Assembly (NCBI GenBank): GCA_023391815.1
Contig: JAEWAF010000023.1
Coordinates: forward strand, 32,689-96,688
Origin: Pseudomonadota bacterium
GTDB lineage: Bacteria > Pseudomonadota > Gammaproteobacteria > Steroidobacterales > Steroidobacteraceae
Length of the DNA stretch: 64,000 bases
Direction: 5' to 3'
Shown: piece by piece, positions 42,511 through 50,732 of the stretch
Position numbering within the stretch: the first letter of the stretch is position 1
How the letters are laid out: each line of letters opens with the position of its first letter
Notes under the pieces: generated by a model
Told to the model about the DNA's origin: nothing
Seen by the model: the letters and a program-made list of their open reading frames with translations, nothing else
Database searches by the model: none
Translations under genes and position numbers: made by a program

Positions 42511-43254
42511 TCAGGCAAACTCGTACGTGCTTAGCCAATCCGCAATGAAGCGCACGAAGCGAGCAGCGTCGGCGCCATTGATGACGCGGTGGTCATAGCT
42601 GAGCGAGAGCGGCAGCATCTGCTTCAGCACCGGCTGTCCCGCTGCGTCGGGCATGAAGCGATCCTGCATTCGAGAGATGCCGAGAATGGCGACTTCCGGC
42701 GCATTGATGATCGGCGTGAACGCTGTGCCGCCGATATGGCCGAGCGAGGTCAGAGTGAAGCAACCGCCTGCCATCTCGGCGATGGACAAGCCTTTGGTGC
42801 GAGCCTTTTCCGAAATCCGCACGATTTCGCGGGCGATCTGCCCCACGTCCTTTTGATCGCAGTCGCGAAGCACCGGCACGAGCAGCCCGCCGGGCACGTC
42901 GACCGCGACCCCGATGTTGAAATAGCTCTTCGCGAACACCGTCGCGCCATCGGCGCTCAGGGAACAATTGAAATTCGGCTGCTGCTGTAACGCCGCGACG
43001 CTGGCTTTGATCAGCACTGGCAAGAGCGTGCGCTTCTCGTCCGGGTGCGCGGCATTCCACGCTTTTCGCCGGCGCTCGAACCCAGTGACATCGGCCTCGT
43101 CATGATGGGTGACGTGCGGGATGGACACCCAATTGCGGTGCATCGCCCGCCCGACGAATCCCTGGATCTTGCCGACCGGGCGCGCTTCGACCGGACCATA
43201 CTTTGAAAAATCGTCGGCGGGCCAGGGCAACATGGCATCGGCTGCGGTGCTCAT
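42511..43254 (-). CDS. lipoyl-less 2-oxo acid dehydrogenase E2 acyltransferase
   Basis: The 247-residue protein consists only of the E2 catalytic domain. The family landmarks are GRAMHRNWVSIPHVTHHDEA, ALQQQPNFNCSLS, YFNIGVAVDVPGGLLVPVLR and the active site SLSYDHRVINGADAARF. The catalytic His and Asn of DHRVING match the pyruvate dehydrogenase branch as known from Azotobacter vinelandii (His/Asn rather than His/Asp). The lipoyl and E1/E3-binding domains that normally precede it are absent: the start at 43254 follows an in-frame stop. It could transfer acyl groups between CoA and an unlinked lipoyl or other carrier. No E1 or E3 is nearby. Confidence 0.9.
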   Translation of the reverse strand: MSTAADAMLPWPADDFSKYGPVEARPVGKIQGFVGRAMHRNWVSIPHVTHHDEADVTGFERRRKAWNAAHPDEKRTLLPVLIKASVAALQQQPNFNCSLSADGATVFAKSYFNIGVAVDVPGGLLVPVLRDCDQKDVGQIAREIVRISEKARTKGLSIAEMAGGCFTLTSLGHIGGTAFTPIINAPEVAILGISRMQDRFMPDAAGQPVLKQMLPLSLSYDHRVINGADAARFVRFIADWLSTYEFA

Positions 43255-43368
43255 TCCTTACACGACCTTCAGAACGGGCGGGAATCGCCCACTGCCCGAT
43301 TGATCGGCACAAGCGCGGTCCCGGCCCGGGAGGAACAACTGACCGAGCAGGCCGCTTTCTAGAGCACC

Positions 43369-44079
43369 GTGAATGCCATGTTCCACGATCGGCCTGAGCT
43401 ACCGGGCATCCGTGTGCCCGCATCGACATGGGCACTGGTTCCGTTGAAGTCGAGCGACCGGGCCAAGTCGCGGCTCGCCGAGGTGCTCGATACTCACCGG
43501 CGCCGAGAACTGTTCTTCTCGCTCGCGGAGCAAGTGATTCTCGCTTTGAGTCGAAGTAACAGCGTCGATTTCGTTGCCGTCGTGACAGCAAGTCGTGAGG
43601 TGGCGGCATTCGCAAGAGGTCTGGGGGCTACACCGATCCTGCAAGCTGCGGACGTCGGGATGTCACCGGCGATCGAACTTGCCATGCAGAGCTTGCAACC
43701 TCTGCAACCTCGACGGGTGCTGATCGTGCCCGGTGATCTGCCGTTGATCACCGCCGGCGCGGTCGACGAGATCTGCGACGCTCAGCTCTCGAGCGATCAT
43801 GTGGTGCTCGTGCCCGACCGTCGACACGAAGGCACGAACGCGATGCTCTGCTCGCCTCCGCGGATGCTCGCGCCTCGCTTCGGCACTGACAGCTTCGCTC
43901 GACATCTCAGTTTGGCTCGCGCATCGGGCGTCGTCGCGACCGTGATGGAGAGCGAGGAGCTCGCGCTCGATCTGGATAGCGTCGACGATCTGACTTATCT
44001 GCACAGTCTCGGAACGGAGCGTTTGACGGACATCCTTGCCCCGAGGCACGAGCCTTTGCGCGCACCAACCATCGGGTGA
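43369..44079 (+). CDS. cofC: CofC/FbiD-type guanylyltransferase for coenzyme F420
   Basis: The 236-residue protein fits the CofC family, which activates 2-phospholactate, or 3-phosphoglycerate or PEP in some bacteria, with GTP in F420 synthesis. Landmarks are WALVPLKSSDRAKSRLAEVL (nucleotide site), VLIVPGDLPLITAG with the metal-binding Asp, and VLVPDRRHEGTNAMLCSP. The C-terminus has LALDLDSVDDL. The start may be GTG at 43369 or the ATG at 43378. It is followed after four bases by fbiC, so both are in one operon. The phospho-donor cannot be told from sequence alone. Confidence 0.92.
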   Translation: MNAMFHDRPELPGIRVPASTWALVPLKSSDRAKSRLAEVLDTHRRRELFFSLAEQVILALSRSNSVDFVAVVTASREVAAFARGLGATPILQAADVGMSPAIELAMQSLQPLQPRRVLIVPGDLPLITAGAVDEICDAQLSSDHVVLVPDRRHEGTNAMLCSPPRMLAPRFGTDSFARHLSLARASGVVATVMESEELALDLDSVDDLTYLHSLGTERLTDILAPRHEPLRAPTIG

Positions 44080-44083
44080 CGAA

Positions 44084-46474
44084 ATGACATTGCCCGGCCC
44101 CGAACAGTGCTATGAGCTGTTGGCGCACGCCGACTGGCGCACGCTCGCGCCGCAAGCGACAGCGCTTCGAGAGCAAGGTTGGGGAACGCGCGTCAGCTAC
44201 TCACGCAAGGTCTTCGTGCCGCTGACGCAACTGTGTCGCGACGTGTGTCACTACTGCACGTTCGCCAAAACACCGCGCCGCTTGTCGAAGCCGTATCTCA
44301 CTCCGGAGGACGTGCTTCGGATTGCACGAAATGGCGCCGAACTAGGCTGCAAGGAAGTGCTGTTCACGCTGGGCGATCGGCCCGAGCTGCGCTATGCGCG
44401 GGCTCGCGAGGCGCTGGCGCAATTGGGCTTTCCAACGACCCTGGCCTATCTCGAGCACGTCGCCGAACGAGTGGTGCGCGAGACCGGACTGCTGCCTCAT
44501 CTCAATCCCGGCCTGATGAATGCGGAGGATCTGGCTCGGCTGCGACGGGTCGCACCTTCCATGGGCATCATGTTGGAATCAGCCGCGCAACGCCTTTGCG
44601 AACGAGGTGGCCCGCACTTCGGTTCGCCAGACAAGCTGCCCTCGCGCAGATTGGAAACATTGCGACTGGCCGGCGAAGCGCGCATTCCGATGACCAGCGG
44701 CATCTTGATCGGCATCGGTGAAACGCGCCGCGAGCGTATCGACGCACTGCTGGCGCTGCGCGAGCTGTCGGAGCGCTACGGCCATATCCAGGAAATCATC
44801 GTTCAGAACTTTCGCGCCAAAACCGACACCAAGATGCAGGACGCGCCGGAGCCTGACAACGACGACCTGTGCTGGACGGTGGCCGTGGCTCGCTTGATGT
44901 TCGGTGAGCGGATGAGCATCCAGGCGCCGCCCAATCTGTACGGCGGCGACCTGACGGAGCTCATTGCCGCGGGTGTCAACGATTGGGGCGGCGTGTCGCC
45001 GCTCACACCCGATCACGTCAATCCGGAAGCGCCGTGGCCACAGCTCGAGCGCCTGGCAGCGCAAACCGCTCGCGCCGGCTGCGATCTGGTGGAGCGGCTC
45101 ACTGTCTATCCAGGTTACGTGAGAGATCGGTGGGAATGGCTTGCTGGTGAGCTCGACGCGCCGGTGCTGAGGTTATCGGATGGCGCCGGGTGGGCTCGCG
45201 TTGGCCGCTGGTGCGCCGGAGCTACGACCCCGGCCGACAGCGACGATCTTCTCGATGTGTCGCTCTCGGCGATGCCGCGTGGATCCCGGATAGCGGAGCT
45301 GGTCGAACGCGCGGCCACCGGCAATGAGCTTCCCGAAAGTGACATCGCCGAGCTCTTCACCGCTCGCGGAGCCGACTTCGTCCGCATCTGCCAGGCGGCG
45401 GATGAGCTCAGACAGCAGGCCGTCGGCGACACTGTGAGCTACGCCGTCGTACGCAACATCAACTACACGAATGTTTGTTTGTACAAATGCGGCTTCTGCG
45501 CATTCTCCAAAGGCCGCACTCACGAGCACCTGCGTGGCGCGCCATATCTGGTCGATCTGGATGAAATTCGTCGCCGCGTGCGCGAAGCCTGGGATCGAGG
45601 CGGCACGGAAGTGTGTATGCAAGGCGGCATTCATCCCTCCTTCACCGGCCACACTTATCTGGAGATCTGCCGCGCGGCGAAGCAGGCACAACCTCAGATT
45701 CACATTCACGCCTTCTCACCGCTCGAAGTCAGTCATGGCGCGCAAACGCTCGGCGTCTCGGTGCAGGAGTTTCTACTCGAGTTGCAGCAGGCGGGATTGA
45801 ATTCGCTGCCGGGAACGGCCGCGGAGATTCTGGACGACGACATCCGCCGCGCGCTTGCCCCGGAGAAGCTCAGCACTCAGGAATGGTTGGATGTCATGGC
45901 CCGAGCGCACCGGGTTGGGCTACCGACCACGTCGACCATCATGTTTGGCCACATCGAAGGCTACGAACACTGGGCCAGGCACCTGCTACTGCTGAGACGA
46001 TTGCAGCAGGAAACCGGCGGGCTGACTGAATTCGTTCCCCTGCCCTTCGTACACATGGAGGCGCCAATGTATCTGCGAGGCCGTGCGCGCAAGGGTCCGA
46101 CGCTGCGGGAGACGTTGCTGATGCACGCGGTGGCTCGCCTCGTGCTTCATCCGCTCGTGCCGAATGTGCAGGTCTCGTGGGTGAAGCTCGGACCGCGGTG
46201 GGCACAACGTTGCCTCCAAGCTGGCGCGAACGATCTCGGCGGCACGCTCATGAATGAATCGATCAGCCGGGCCGCCGGCGCAGCTCATGGGCAGGAGCTC
46301 GACACTCACCAGATGCAGGCGCTCATTGCCGAGCTGGGCCGTCCCCATCGGCAGCGAACCACGCTCTATGGCAGCGCGAGTGCGGATCAGATCGACCGCG
46401 CCGGCCGCGCCGCGCCGGTGATCAAACCCTACAACGCGCCACTCTCGAACAAAGCGAGGCGCGTGATCGCATGA
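44084..46474 (+). CDS. fbiC: FO synthase, fused CofG-CofH radical SAM enzyme
   Basis: The 796-residue protein carries two radical SAM domains. The first (CofG-like) has C51-x3-C55-x2-C58 in LCRDVCHYCTF. The second (CofH-like) has C465-x3-C469-x2-C472 in VCLYKCGFCAF. The order CofG then CofH is that of actinobacterial FbiC. Each domain is of normal length (ESAAQRLCERGG and QNFRAKTD in the first; EVCMQGGIHPSFTG and GTAAEILDDDIR in the second). It makes the deazaflavin FO from tyrosine and a pyrimidine precursor. The ATG at 44084 is chosen because it gives the normal start; an ATG at 44036 would overlap cofC. CofD and CofE are not in the window. Confidence 0.96.
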   Translation: MTLPGPEQCYELLAHADWRTLAPQATALREQGWGTRVSYSRKVFVPLTQLCRDVCHYCTFAKTPRRLSKPYLTPEDVLRIARNGAELGCKEVLFTLGDRPELRYARAREALAQLGFPTTLAYLEHVAERVVRETGLLPHLNPGLMNAEDLARLRRVAPSMGIMLESAAQRLCERGGPHFGSPDKLPSRRLETLRLAGEARIPMTSGILIGIGETRRERIDALLALRELSERYGHIQEIIVQNFRAKTDTKMQDAPEPDNDDLCWTVAVARLMFGERMSIQAPPNLYGGDLTELIAAGVNDWGGVSPLTPDHVNPEAPWPQLERLAAQTARAGCDLVERLTVYPGYVRDRWEWLAGELDAPVLRLSDGAGWARVGRWCAGATTPADSDDLLDVSLSAMPRGSRIAELVERAATGNELPESDIAELFTARGADFVRICQAADELRQQAVGDTVSYAVVRNINYTNVCLYKCGFCAFSKGRTHEHLRGAPYLVDLDEIRRRVREAWDRGGTEVCMQGGIHPSFTGHTYLEICRAAKQAQPQIHIHAFSPLEVSHGAQTLGVSVQEFLLELQQAGLNSLPGTAAEILDDDIRRALAPEKLSTQEWLDVMARAHRVGLPTTSTIMFGHIEGYEHWARHLLLLRRLQQETGGLTEFVPLPFVHMEAPMYLRGRARKGPTLRETLLMHAVARLVLHPLVPNVQVSWVKLGPRWAQRCLQAGANDLGGTLMNESISRAAGAAHGQELDTHQMQALIAELGRPHRQRTTLYGSASADQIDRAGRAAPVIKPYNAPLSNKARRVIA

Positions 46475-46507
46475 GCCGCCTGCGCTAGCGCTCTCCGACG
46501 CAGCCGG

Positions 46508-46529
46508 CCGACTGACTTCGAGAAGTCGG
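46508..46529. repeat. short inverted repeat after fbiC
   Basis: CCGACT at 46,508-46,513 pairs with AGTCGG at 46,524-46,529, with GACTTC and GAAGTC between them. It starts about 34 bases after the fbiC stop codon. There is no T-run, so it may be a weak or factor-dependent terminator. Confidence 0.3.
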
Positions 46530-46683
46530 GGCGATGACTTGCAACATAAATGCGCGGCATCCGGCGAAGGCGACACGATTTGTGCTCGGAATCCGCGAAA
46601 TGCCGCTGCCATTTGCACCCGGGCCGTTCCCTCGCCATCCTTGCCGGTGACGCTGTCGTCCTGTTGACCGAAGAATCAGTCCG

Positions 46684-47811
46684 ATGTTACTGACCGCCAC
46701 GCAGCAAGCCATTGCAGACTCCGTCCGCGAGTTCGCCCAGGAGCGTATCCGCCCGAACGCGTTGAAGTACGAAGCCGCGCGCGCCTATCCGCCCGAGCTG
46801 TTCGAGGAGCTCGCCCAGTTGGGCCTGATGGGCATGACGGCGCCCGAGGAGAAAGGCGGCGCGGGTGCCGACTATGTGTCCTATGCGCTGGCGCTGATGG
46901 AGATCGCCGCCGCCGACGGTGCGCTGTCCACCATTCTCTCGATTCAAAACAGCCTGATCGTTTCGGCGTTGATCAAGGACGGCACCGAGGAACAGCAGGC
47001 CCTGTACCTGCCCGACTTGATCGACGGTCGTACCATCGGCGCGTTCGCGTTGACCGAAGCCGACGCCGGCTCGGACGCTTCGGCGATTCGCACCCGAGCG
47101 ACCAAGGTCGGCGACGGTTATGTGATCAACGGCAGCAAACAATTCATCAGCTCGGGAAAGATCGGCGGACTCGCGCTGGTATTCGCGGTGACCGATCCTG
47201 AGGCGGGCAAGAAAGGCATTTCCGCGTTCATCGTGCCGACCGATCGGCCCGGTTACGTGGTCGATAAAGTCGAGCACAAGCTGGGCCAGCTCGCCTCGGA
47301 CACCTGCAGCCTGCGCTTCGACGATCTGCGCGTCGAAAGCAATTTACGGCTCGGCGCCGAGGGCCAGGGCTATCGCATCGCTCTGTCGAATCTCGAAGCC
47401 GGTCGCATCGGCATCGCTTCGCAATCGATCGGCATGGCGCAGGCAGCGCTGGAGATCGCGACGGGATATGCGAAGGAGCGCCGCTCGATGGGCAAGGCCA
47501 TCATCGAGCATCAGGCCGTGGGCTTCCGCCTCGCAGATCTGGCCGCGCGACTCGAGGCCGCTCGTCAGCTGGTGTTACACGCAGCGAGCATCAAGGACTC
47601 CGGCGCTCCGTGCTTGAAGGAAGCGTCGATGGCCAAGCTGGTGGCTTCCGAAACCGCGGAGGCTGTCTGCTCCGGCGCCATTCAGACGCTCGGCGGCTAC
47701 GGTTATCTCGAAGAATTCGGTCTGGCGAAGATCTATCGCGACGTGCGCGTGTGCCAGATCTACGAAGGCACGTCCGACATTCAACGCATGGTGATCGCGC
47801 GGTCGCTCTGA
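46684..47811 (+). CDS. acyl-CoA dehydrogenase
   Basis: The 375-residue flavoprotein has the standard acyl-CoA dehydrogenase layout: an N-terminal helical domain (LFEELAQLGLMGMTAPEEKG), a beta domain with GAFALTEADAGSDAS and NGSKQFISSGKIG, and a C-terminal helical domain. The catalytic Glu lies in IYEGTSDIQRMVIAR, as in short- and medium-chain enzymes. It should oxidise an acyl-CoA at C2-C3 using FAD and an electron-transfer flavoprotein. It converges with an SDR gene and lies near enoyl-CoA hydratase and CoA-racemase genes, so it belongs to a beta-oxidation-like set. The acyl chain is unknown. Confidence 0.95.
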   Translation: MLLTATQQAIADSVREFAQERIRPNALKYEAARAYPPELFEELAQLGLMGMTAPEEKGGAGADYVSYALALMEIAAADGALSTILSIQNSLIVSALIKDGTEEQQALYLPDLIDGRTIGAFALTEADAGSDASAIRTRATKVGDGYVINGSKQFISSGKIGGLALVFAVTDPEAGKKGISAFIVPTDRPGYVVDKVEHKLGQLASDTCSLRFDDLRVESNLRLGAEGQGYRIALSNLEAGRIGIASQSIGMAQAALEIATGYAKERRSMGKAIIEHQAVGFRLADLAARLEAARQLVLHAASIKDSGAPCLKEASMAKLVASETAEAVCSGAIQTLGGYGYLEEFGLAKIYRDVRVCQIYEGTSDIQRMVIARSL

Positions 47812-47817
47812 CCGCGC

Positions 47818-48510
47818 TCAAACCCGCCCGACGATTGGAATCAGCGCACCGGTGATCGCGCTCGAGTGATCCGATAACAGGAATACAACCAGATCCGCGA
47901 TCTGCTCGGGCTTGACCCAGCGCGTGTGATCCGCGTCGGGCATGTCGGCGCGGTTCGCCGGTGTATCGATGATGCTCGGTAGGATGGCGTTGACGCACAC
48001 GCCTTTGTCCTTGAGCTCCTCGGCAAGCGCTTCGGTGAGTTTCGCGACGCCCGCTTTGGAAGCGGCATACGCACCCATGCCGGTGCCGGCCTTGATGGCA
48101 CCGGCGGCGCCGACGTTGACGATTCGTCCGTGCTCTTTGCCGATCAACGGCAAGGCCGCCTGCACGGCGTTCACGGCCGTGCGCAGATTGAGGTTGTACA
48201 GCTGATCCCACGTGGCGATGCCGCCGCCCTCGACCTTCTCCCAGCGAAAGCCTCCGGCGATATTGACCAGCCCATCGAGCCCGCCCAACTGTTTCGCAGC
48301 CGCTTTCAGCGCCGCGGCCGCCGCATCGGGCAGAGCAAGATCGACGCCGCCAATCACGACGCAGCGATCGAGCGAGTCCGGCGCTCTCGCGGTCGATGAG
48401 TGGTCTATGCAAACAACGGCGGCACCCGCCTCGCGGACCGCGGCCGACACTTTGGTACCGAGCGCGCCAAACGCACCAGTGATGACGATCTTCCTGCCCG
48501 AAAGATTCAT
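47818..48510 (-). CDS. SDR family oxidoreductase
   Basis: The 230-residue protein begins at the ATG at 48510 with MNLSGRKIVITGAFGALGTK, the NAD(P)-binding GxxxGxG motif. GGFRWEKVEGGG follows the usual substrate-loop region, with LVNIAGG in place of NNAG. The catalytic Tyr and Lys are in GAYAASKAGVAKL, and there is a C-terminal ITGALIPI segment. It probably reduces or oxidises a hydroxyacyl or related alcohol. It reads opposite to the acyl-CoA dehydrogenase and is divergent from the enoyl-CoA hydratase gene. Confidence 0.92.
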   Translation of the reverse strand: MNLSGRKIVITGAFGALGTKVSAAVREAGAAVVCIDHSSTARAPDSLDRCVVIGGVDLALPDAAAAALKAAAKQLGGLDGLVNIAGGFRWEKVEGGGIATWDQLYNLNLRTAVNAVQAALPLIGKEHGRIVNVGAAGAIKAGTGMGAYAASKAGVAKLTEALAEELKDKGVCVNAILPSIIDTPANRADMPDADHTRWVKPEQIADLVVFLLSDHSSAITGALIPIVGRV

Positions 48511-48728
48511 ATCAGCTCCACCGCGGACCCTTGCTGTCGAAACAAGGACGCTACCACTTCGCCGGCAGGTTGGCGAACCCATACACCTTCGCCGTGTACG
48601 GTGATAACGTACCCGACGAGAGATATCGCACTGTGGCTCGAGCCAATGCGACGGCATCGGCGCGAGCTGGGGGGCTCCCGCAAGCGCGGGCGTTTCGATC
48701 CGGGCAAAATTCCAAGAGGTGATGAACC

Positions 48729-49529
48729 GTGCGCAGCTATAGCACTTTGGCACTGTCACACAAGGATCGAGTGCTGACCATTACGTTGAATCGACCCGAC
48801 GTGCTCAATGCGGTCAATCTGGAAATGCACGACGAGCTCGCGGACGCATTCAACTTCGCGGCCGCTGACACTGAATCCGATATCGTCGTGCTGACCGGCG
48901 CGGGTCGCGCCTTCTGCGCCGGCGGCGATGTCGAGCATCTGTCGCGCACTGCCGCTCGGCCCGAATTGTTCGATTACGAAGCGCGCCTCGCCAAACGTAT
49001 CGTGTTCGCCATGCTGGATCTGGACAAGCCGCTGGTGTGCCGGATGAACGGCCATGCCATCGGCCTCGGTGCCACGCTGGCGTTACTTTGCGACGTGGTC
49101 GTGGCGCACGACGGCGCGAAGATCGGCGATCCGCATGTTTGTGTCGGCCTGGTCGCAGGCGATGGTGGCGCGGCGATCTGGGCGCAACGGATCGGCCTGG
49201 GCCGTGCGAAGGAATATTTGTTGACCGGCGAGCCGCTCACGGCGAAGCACGCAGCGGAGATCGGGCTCATCAACCACTGTGTGACAACCTCTCAGCTCGA
49301 TGATGCCGTGACGGCATTCTGCAATCGTCTCAAGCACGGCTCCATGCAAGCCATTCGCTGGACCAAAGTGCTGATGAATCTGGAGCTCAAGCGCATCGCG
49401 ACCGCCGTCATGGACGCGGGCATCGCTTACGAGTCGGTGACGGCGCGTTCCGCCGATCATCGTGAAGCAGTGAAGGCCATGCAGGAGAAGCGTCGCCCCG
49501 TGTTTTGCTCGGATAACACCAAGCTGTGA
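48729..49529 (+). CDS. enoyl-CoA hydratase/isomerase family protein
   Basis: The 266-residue crotonase starts with GTG at 48729, with AAGAGGTGA about eight bases upstream. Landmarks are DRVLTITLNRPDVLNAVNLE, VVLTGAGRAFCAGGDVEHL and the oxyanion-hole region CRMNGHAIGLGATLALLCDV. It should hydrate or isomerise a 2-enoyl-CoA. The stop codon TGA overlaps the GTG start of the CoA-racemase gene by four bases (GTGA), so translation is coupled. Confidence 0.94.
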   Translation: MRSYSTLALSHKDRVLTITLNRPDVLNAVNLEMHDELADAFNFAAADTESDIVVLTGAGRAFCAGGDVEHLSRTAARPELFDYEARLAKRIVFAMLDLDKPLVCRMNGHAIGLGATLALLCDVVVAHDGAKIGDPHVCVGLVAGDGGAAIWAQRIGLGRAKEYLLTGEPLTAKHAAEIGLINHCVTTSQLDDAVTAFCNRLKHGSMQAIRWTKVLMNLELKRIATAVMDAGIAYESVTARSADHREAVKAMQEKRRPVFCSDNTKL

Positions 49530-50668
49530 TCTATGAAGCGACGAGGCGCGAAGCTGTGAAAGGGCCGCTGCATGGGGTACGCGTGCTGGAATTCGCCGGC
49601 CTCGGCCCCGCGCCCTTCTGCGGCATGCTGCTTTCCGATCTCGGCGCCCAGGTCATCCGGATCTCGCGACCCAACGCGCCGGCTCAACCGTTCGACGCGA
49701 TTCTCGACCGTGGTCGCGTCAAGCTAACCGTGGATTTGAAACAGAGCGTCGGCATCGAAGCCTGCCGCGCATTGGCCAGGAGCGCCGACGTGCTGATTGA
49801 GGGCTTCCGTCCCGGCGTGCTGGAAAAGCTCGGTCTCGGCCCGGACGTGCTGCTTCAGGACAATCCCAAGCTCATCTATGGACGCATGACGGGCTGGGGG
49901 CAATACGGGCCGAACGCGCAGACCGCCGGTCATGACATCAACTACATCGCACTGTCCGGCGCGTTGCATTCGGTGGGTGACGCAGCGAAGCCGACACCTC
50001 CGCTGAACCTGGTCGGCGATTTCGGCGGGGGTGCGTTGTATCTCGCCATGGGCGTGCTCGCAGCGCTGCTGAATGCGCGTAGCACCGGCGTGGGACAGGT
50101 TGTCGATTGCGCGATGACCGACGGTGCCGCCTCGCTCATGAGCATGATGTTCGCGATGCGAGCGAGCGGTAACTGGATCGAGCAGCGACATGCGAATCTG
50201 CTCGACGGAGGCGCGCCGTTCTACGACACCTATCGCTGCGCCGATGACAAATGGATCAGCGTCGGAGCGCTGGAAATTCAGTTCTTCACAGTGCTGCTAG
50301 AGAAGCTGGGCATTCCCGTCGGCGATTATCCCGATCATTGGGATCCCGCCTGCTGGCCGGGCATGCGCGCGCGCTTCGAGAAGATTTTTCTGAGCCAGCC
50401 GCAAGCTCACTGGTGCGAGCTGCTGGAGAACAGCGATGCGTGCTTCGCGCCGGTGCTGCCCATGAGCGAAGCCATCGCACATCCGCATAACGTCGCCCGA
50501 GGCACTTTCGTCACTCATTCCGGAATCGTTCAACCCGCACCGGCGCCCCGCTTCTCGCGCACGCAGACGACGATTCAGGAAAGCGCGTCCGTCGACGAGG
50601 ATACGCTGCGCGCGTGGCAGTTGCCCGACGAGCTCATCGACCAGCTCCTCACGCCCGAGCGGCACTGA
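49526..50668 (+). CDS. CaiB/BaiF family protein, alpha-methylacyl-CoA racemase type
   Basis: The 380-residue class III CoA-transferase fold protein resembles 2-methylacyl-CoA racemase (Amacr/MCR). Landmarks are GPLHGVRVLEFAGLGPAPFC near the start, His136 in AGHDINYIALSG and Asp165 in NLVGDFGGGALYL. These two residues are the racemase bases (His126/Asp156 in the mycobacterial enzyme). Racemases of this kind let beta-oxidation enzymes act on (R)-methyl acyl-CoAs such as sterol or bile-acid side chains and pristanoyl groups. The start GTG overlaps the preceding hydratase gene; GTG at 49556 is an alternative. Confidence 0.93.
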   Translation: MIYEATRREAVKGPLHGVRVLEFAGLGPAPFCGMLLSDLGAQVIRISRPNAPAQPFDAILDRGRVKLTVDLKQSVGIEACRALARSADVLIEGFRPGVLEKLGLGPDVLLQDNPKLIYGRMTGWGQYGPNAQTAGHDINYIALSGALHSVGDAAKPTPPLNLVGDFGGGALYLAMGVLAALLNARSTGVGQVVDCAMTDGAASLMSMMFAMRASGNWIEQRHANLLDGGAPFYDTYRCADDKWISVGALEIQFFTVLLEKLGIPVGDYPDHWDPACWPGMRARFEKIFLSQPQAHWCELLENSDACFAPVLPMSEAIAHPHNVARGTFVTHSGIVQPAPAPRFSRTQTTIQESASVDEDTLRAWQLPDELIDQLLTPERH

Positions 50669-50732
50669 AGACGGATCGCTGAATTGAGCGATCGCATGGT
50701 GCGAACGTCGGTTTCCGAGGGGTCGCCGCTGA

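Noticed and set aside
43258..43386. Small leftward frame of 42 codons ending TAAGGAATG just before the E2-like gene
   Set aside because: It could be a leader peptide coupled to the E2 start, but it lacks a good ribosome site, overlaps the cofC start and has no recognisable sequence.
46508..46529. Rho-independent terminator after fbiC
   Set aside because: The inverted repeat is real, but no T-run follows on either strand.
48677..48690. Hairpin CCCGC-AAGC-GCGGG before the enoyl-CoA hydratase gene as terminator or attenuator
   Set aside because: The stem is only five base pairs and is followed by CGTTTCG, not a T-run. Such short GC stems are expected by chance in this DNA.
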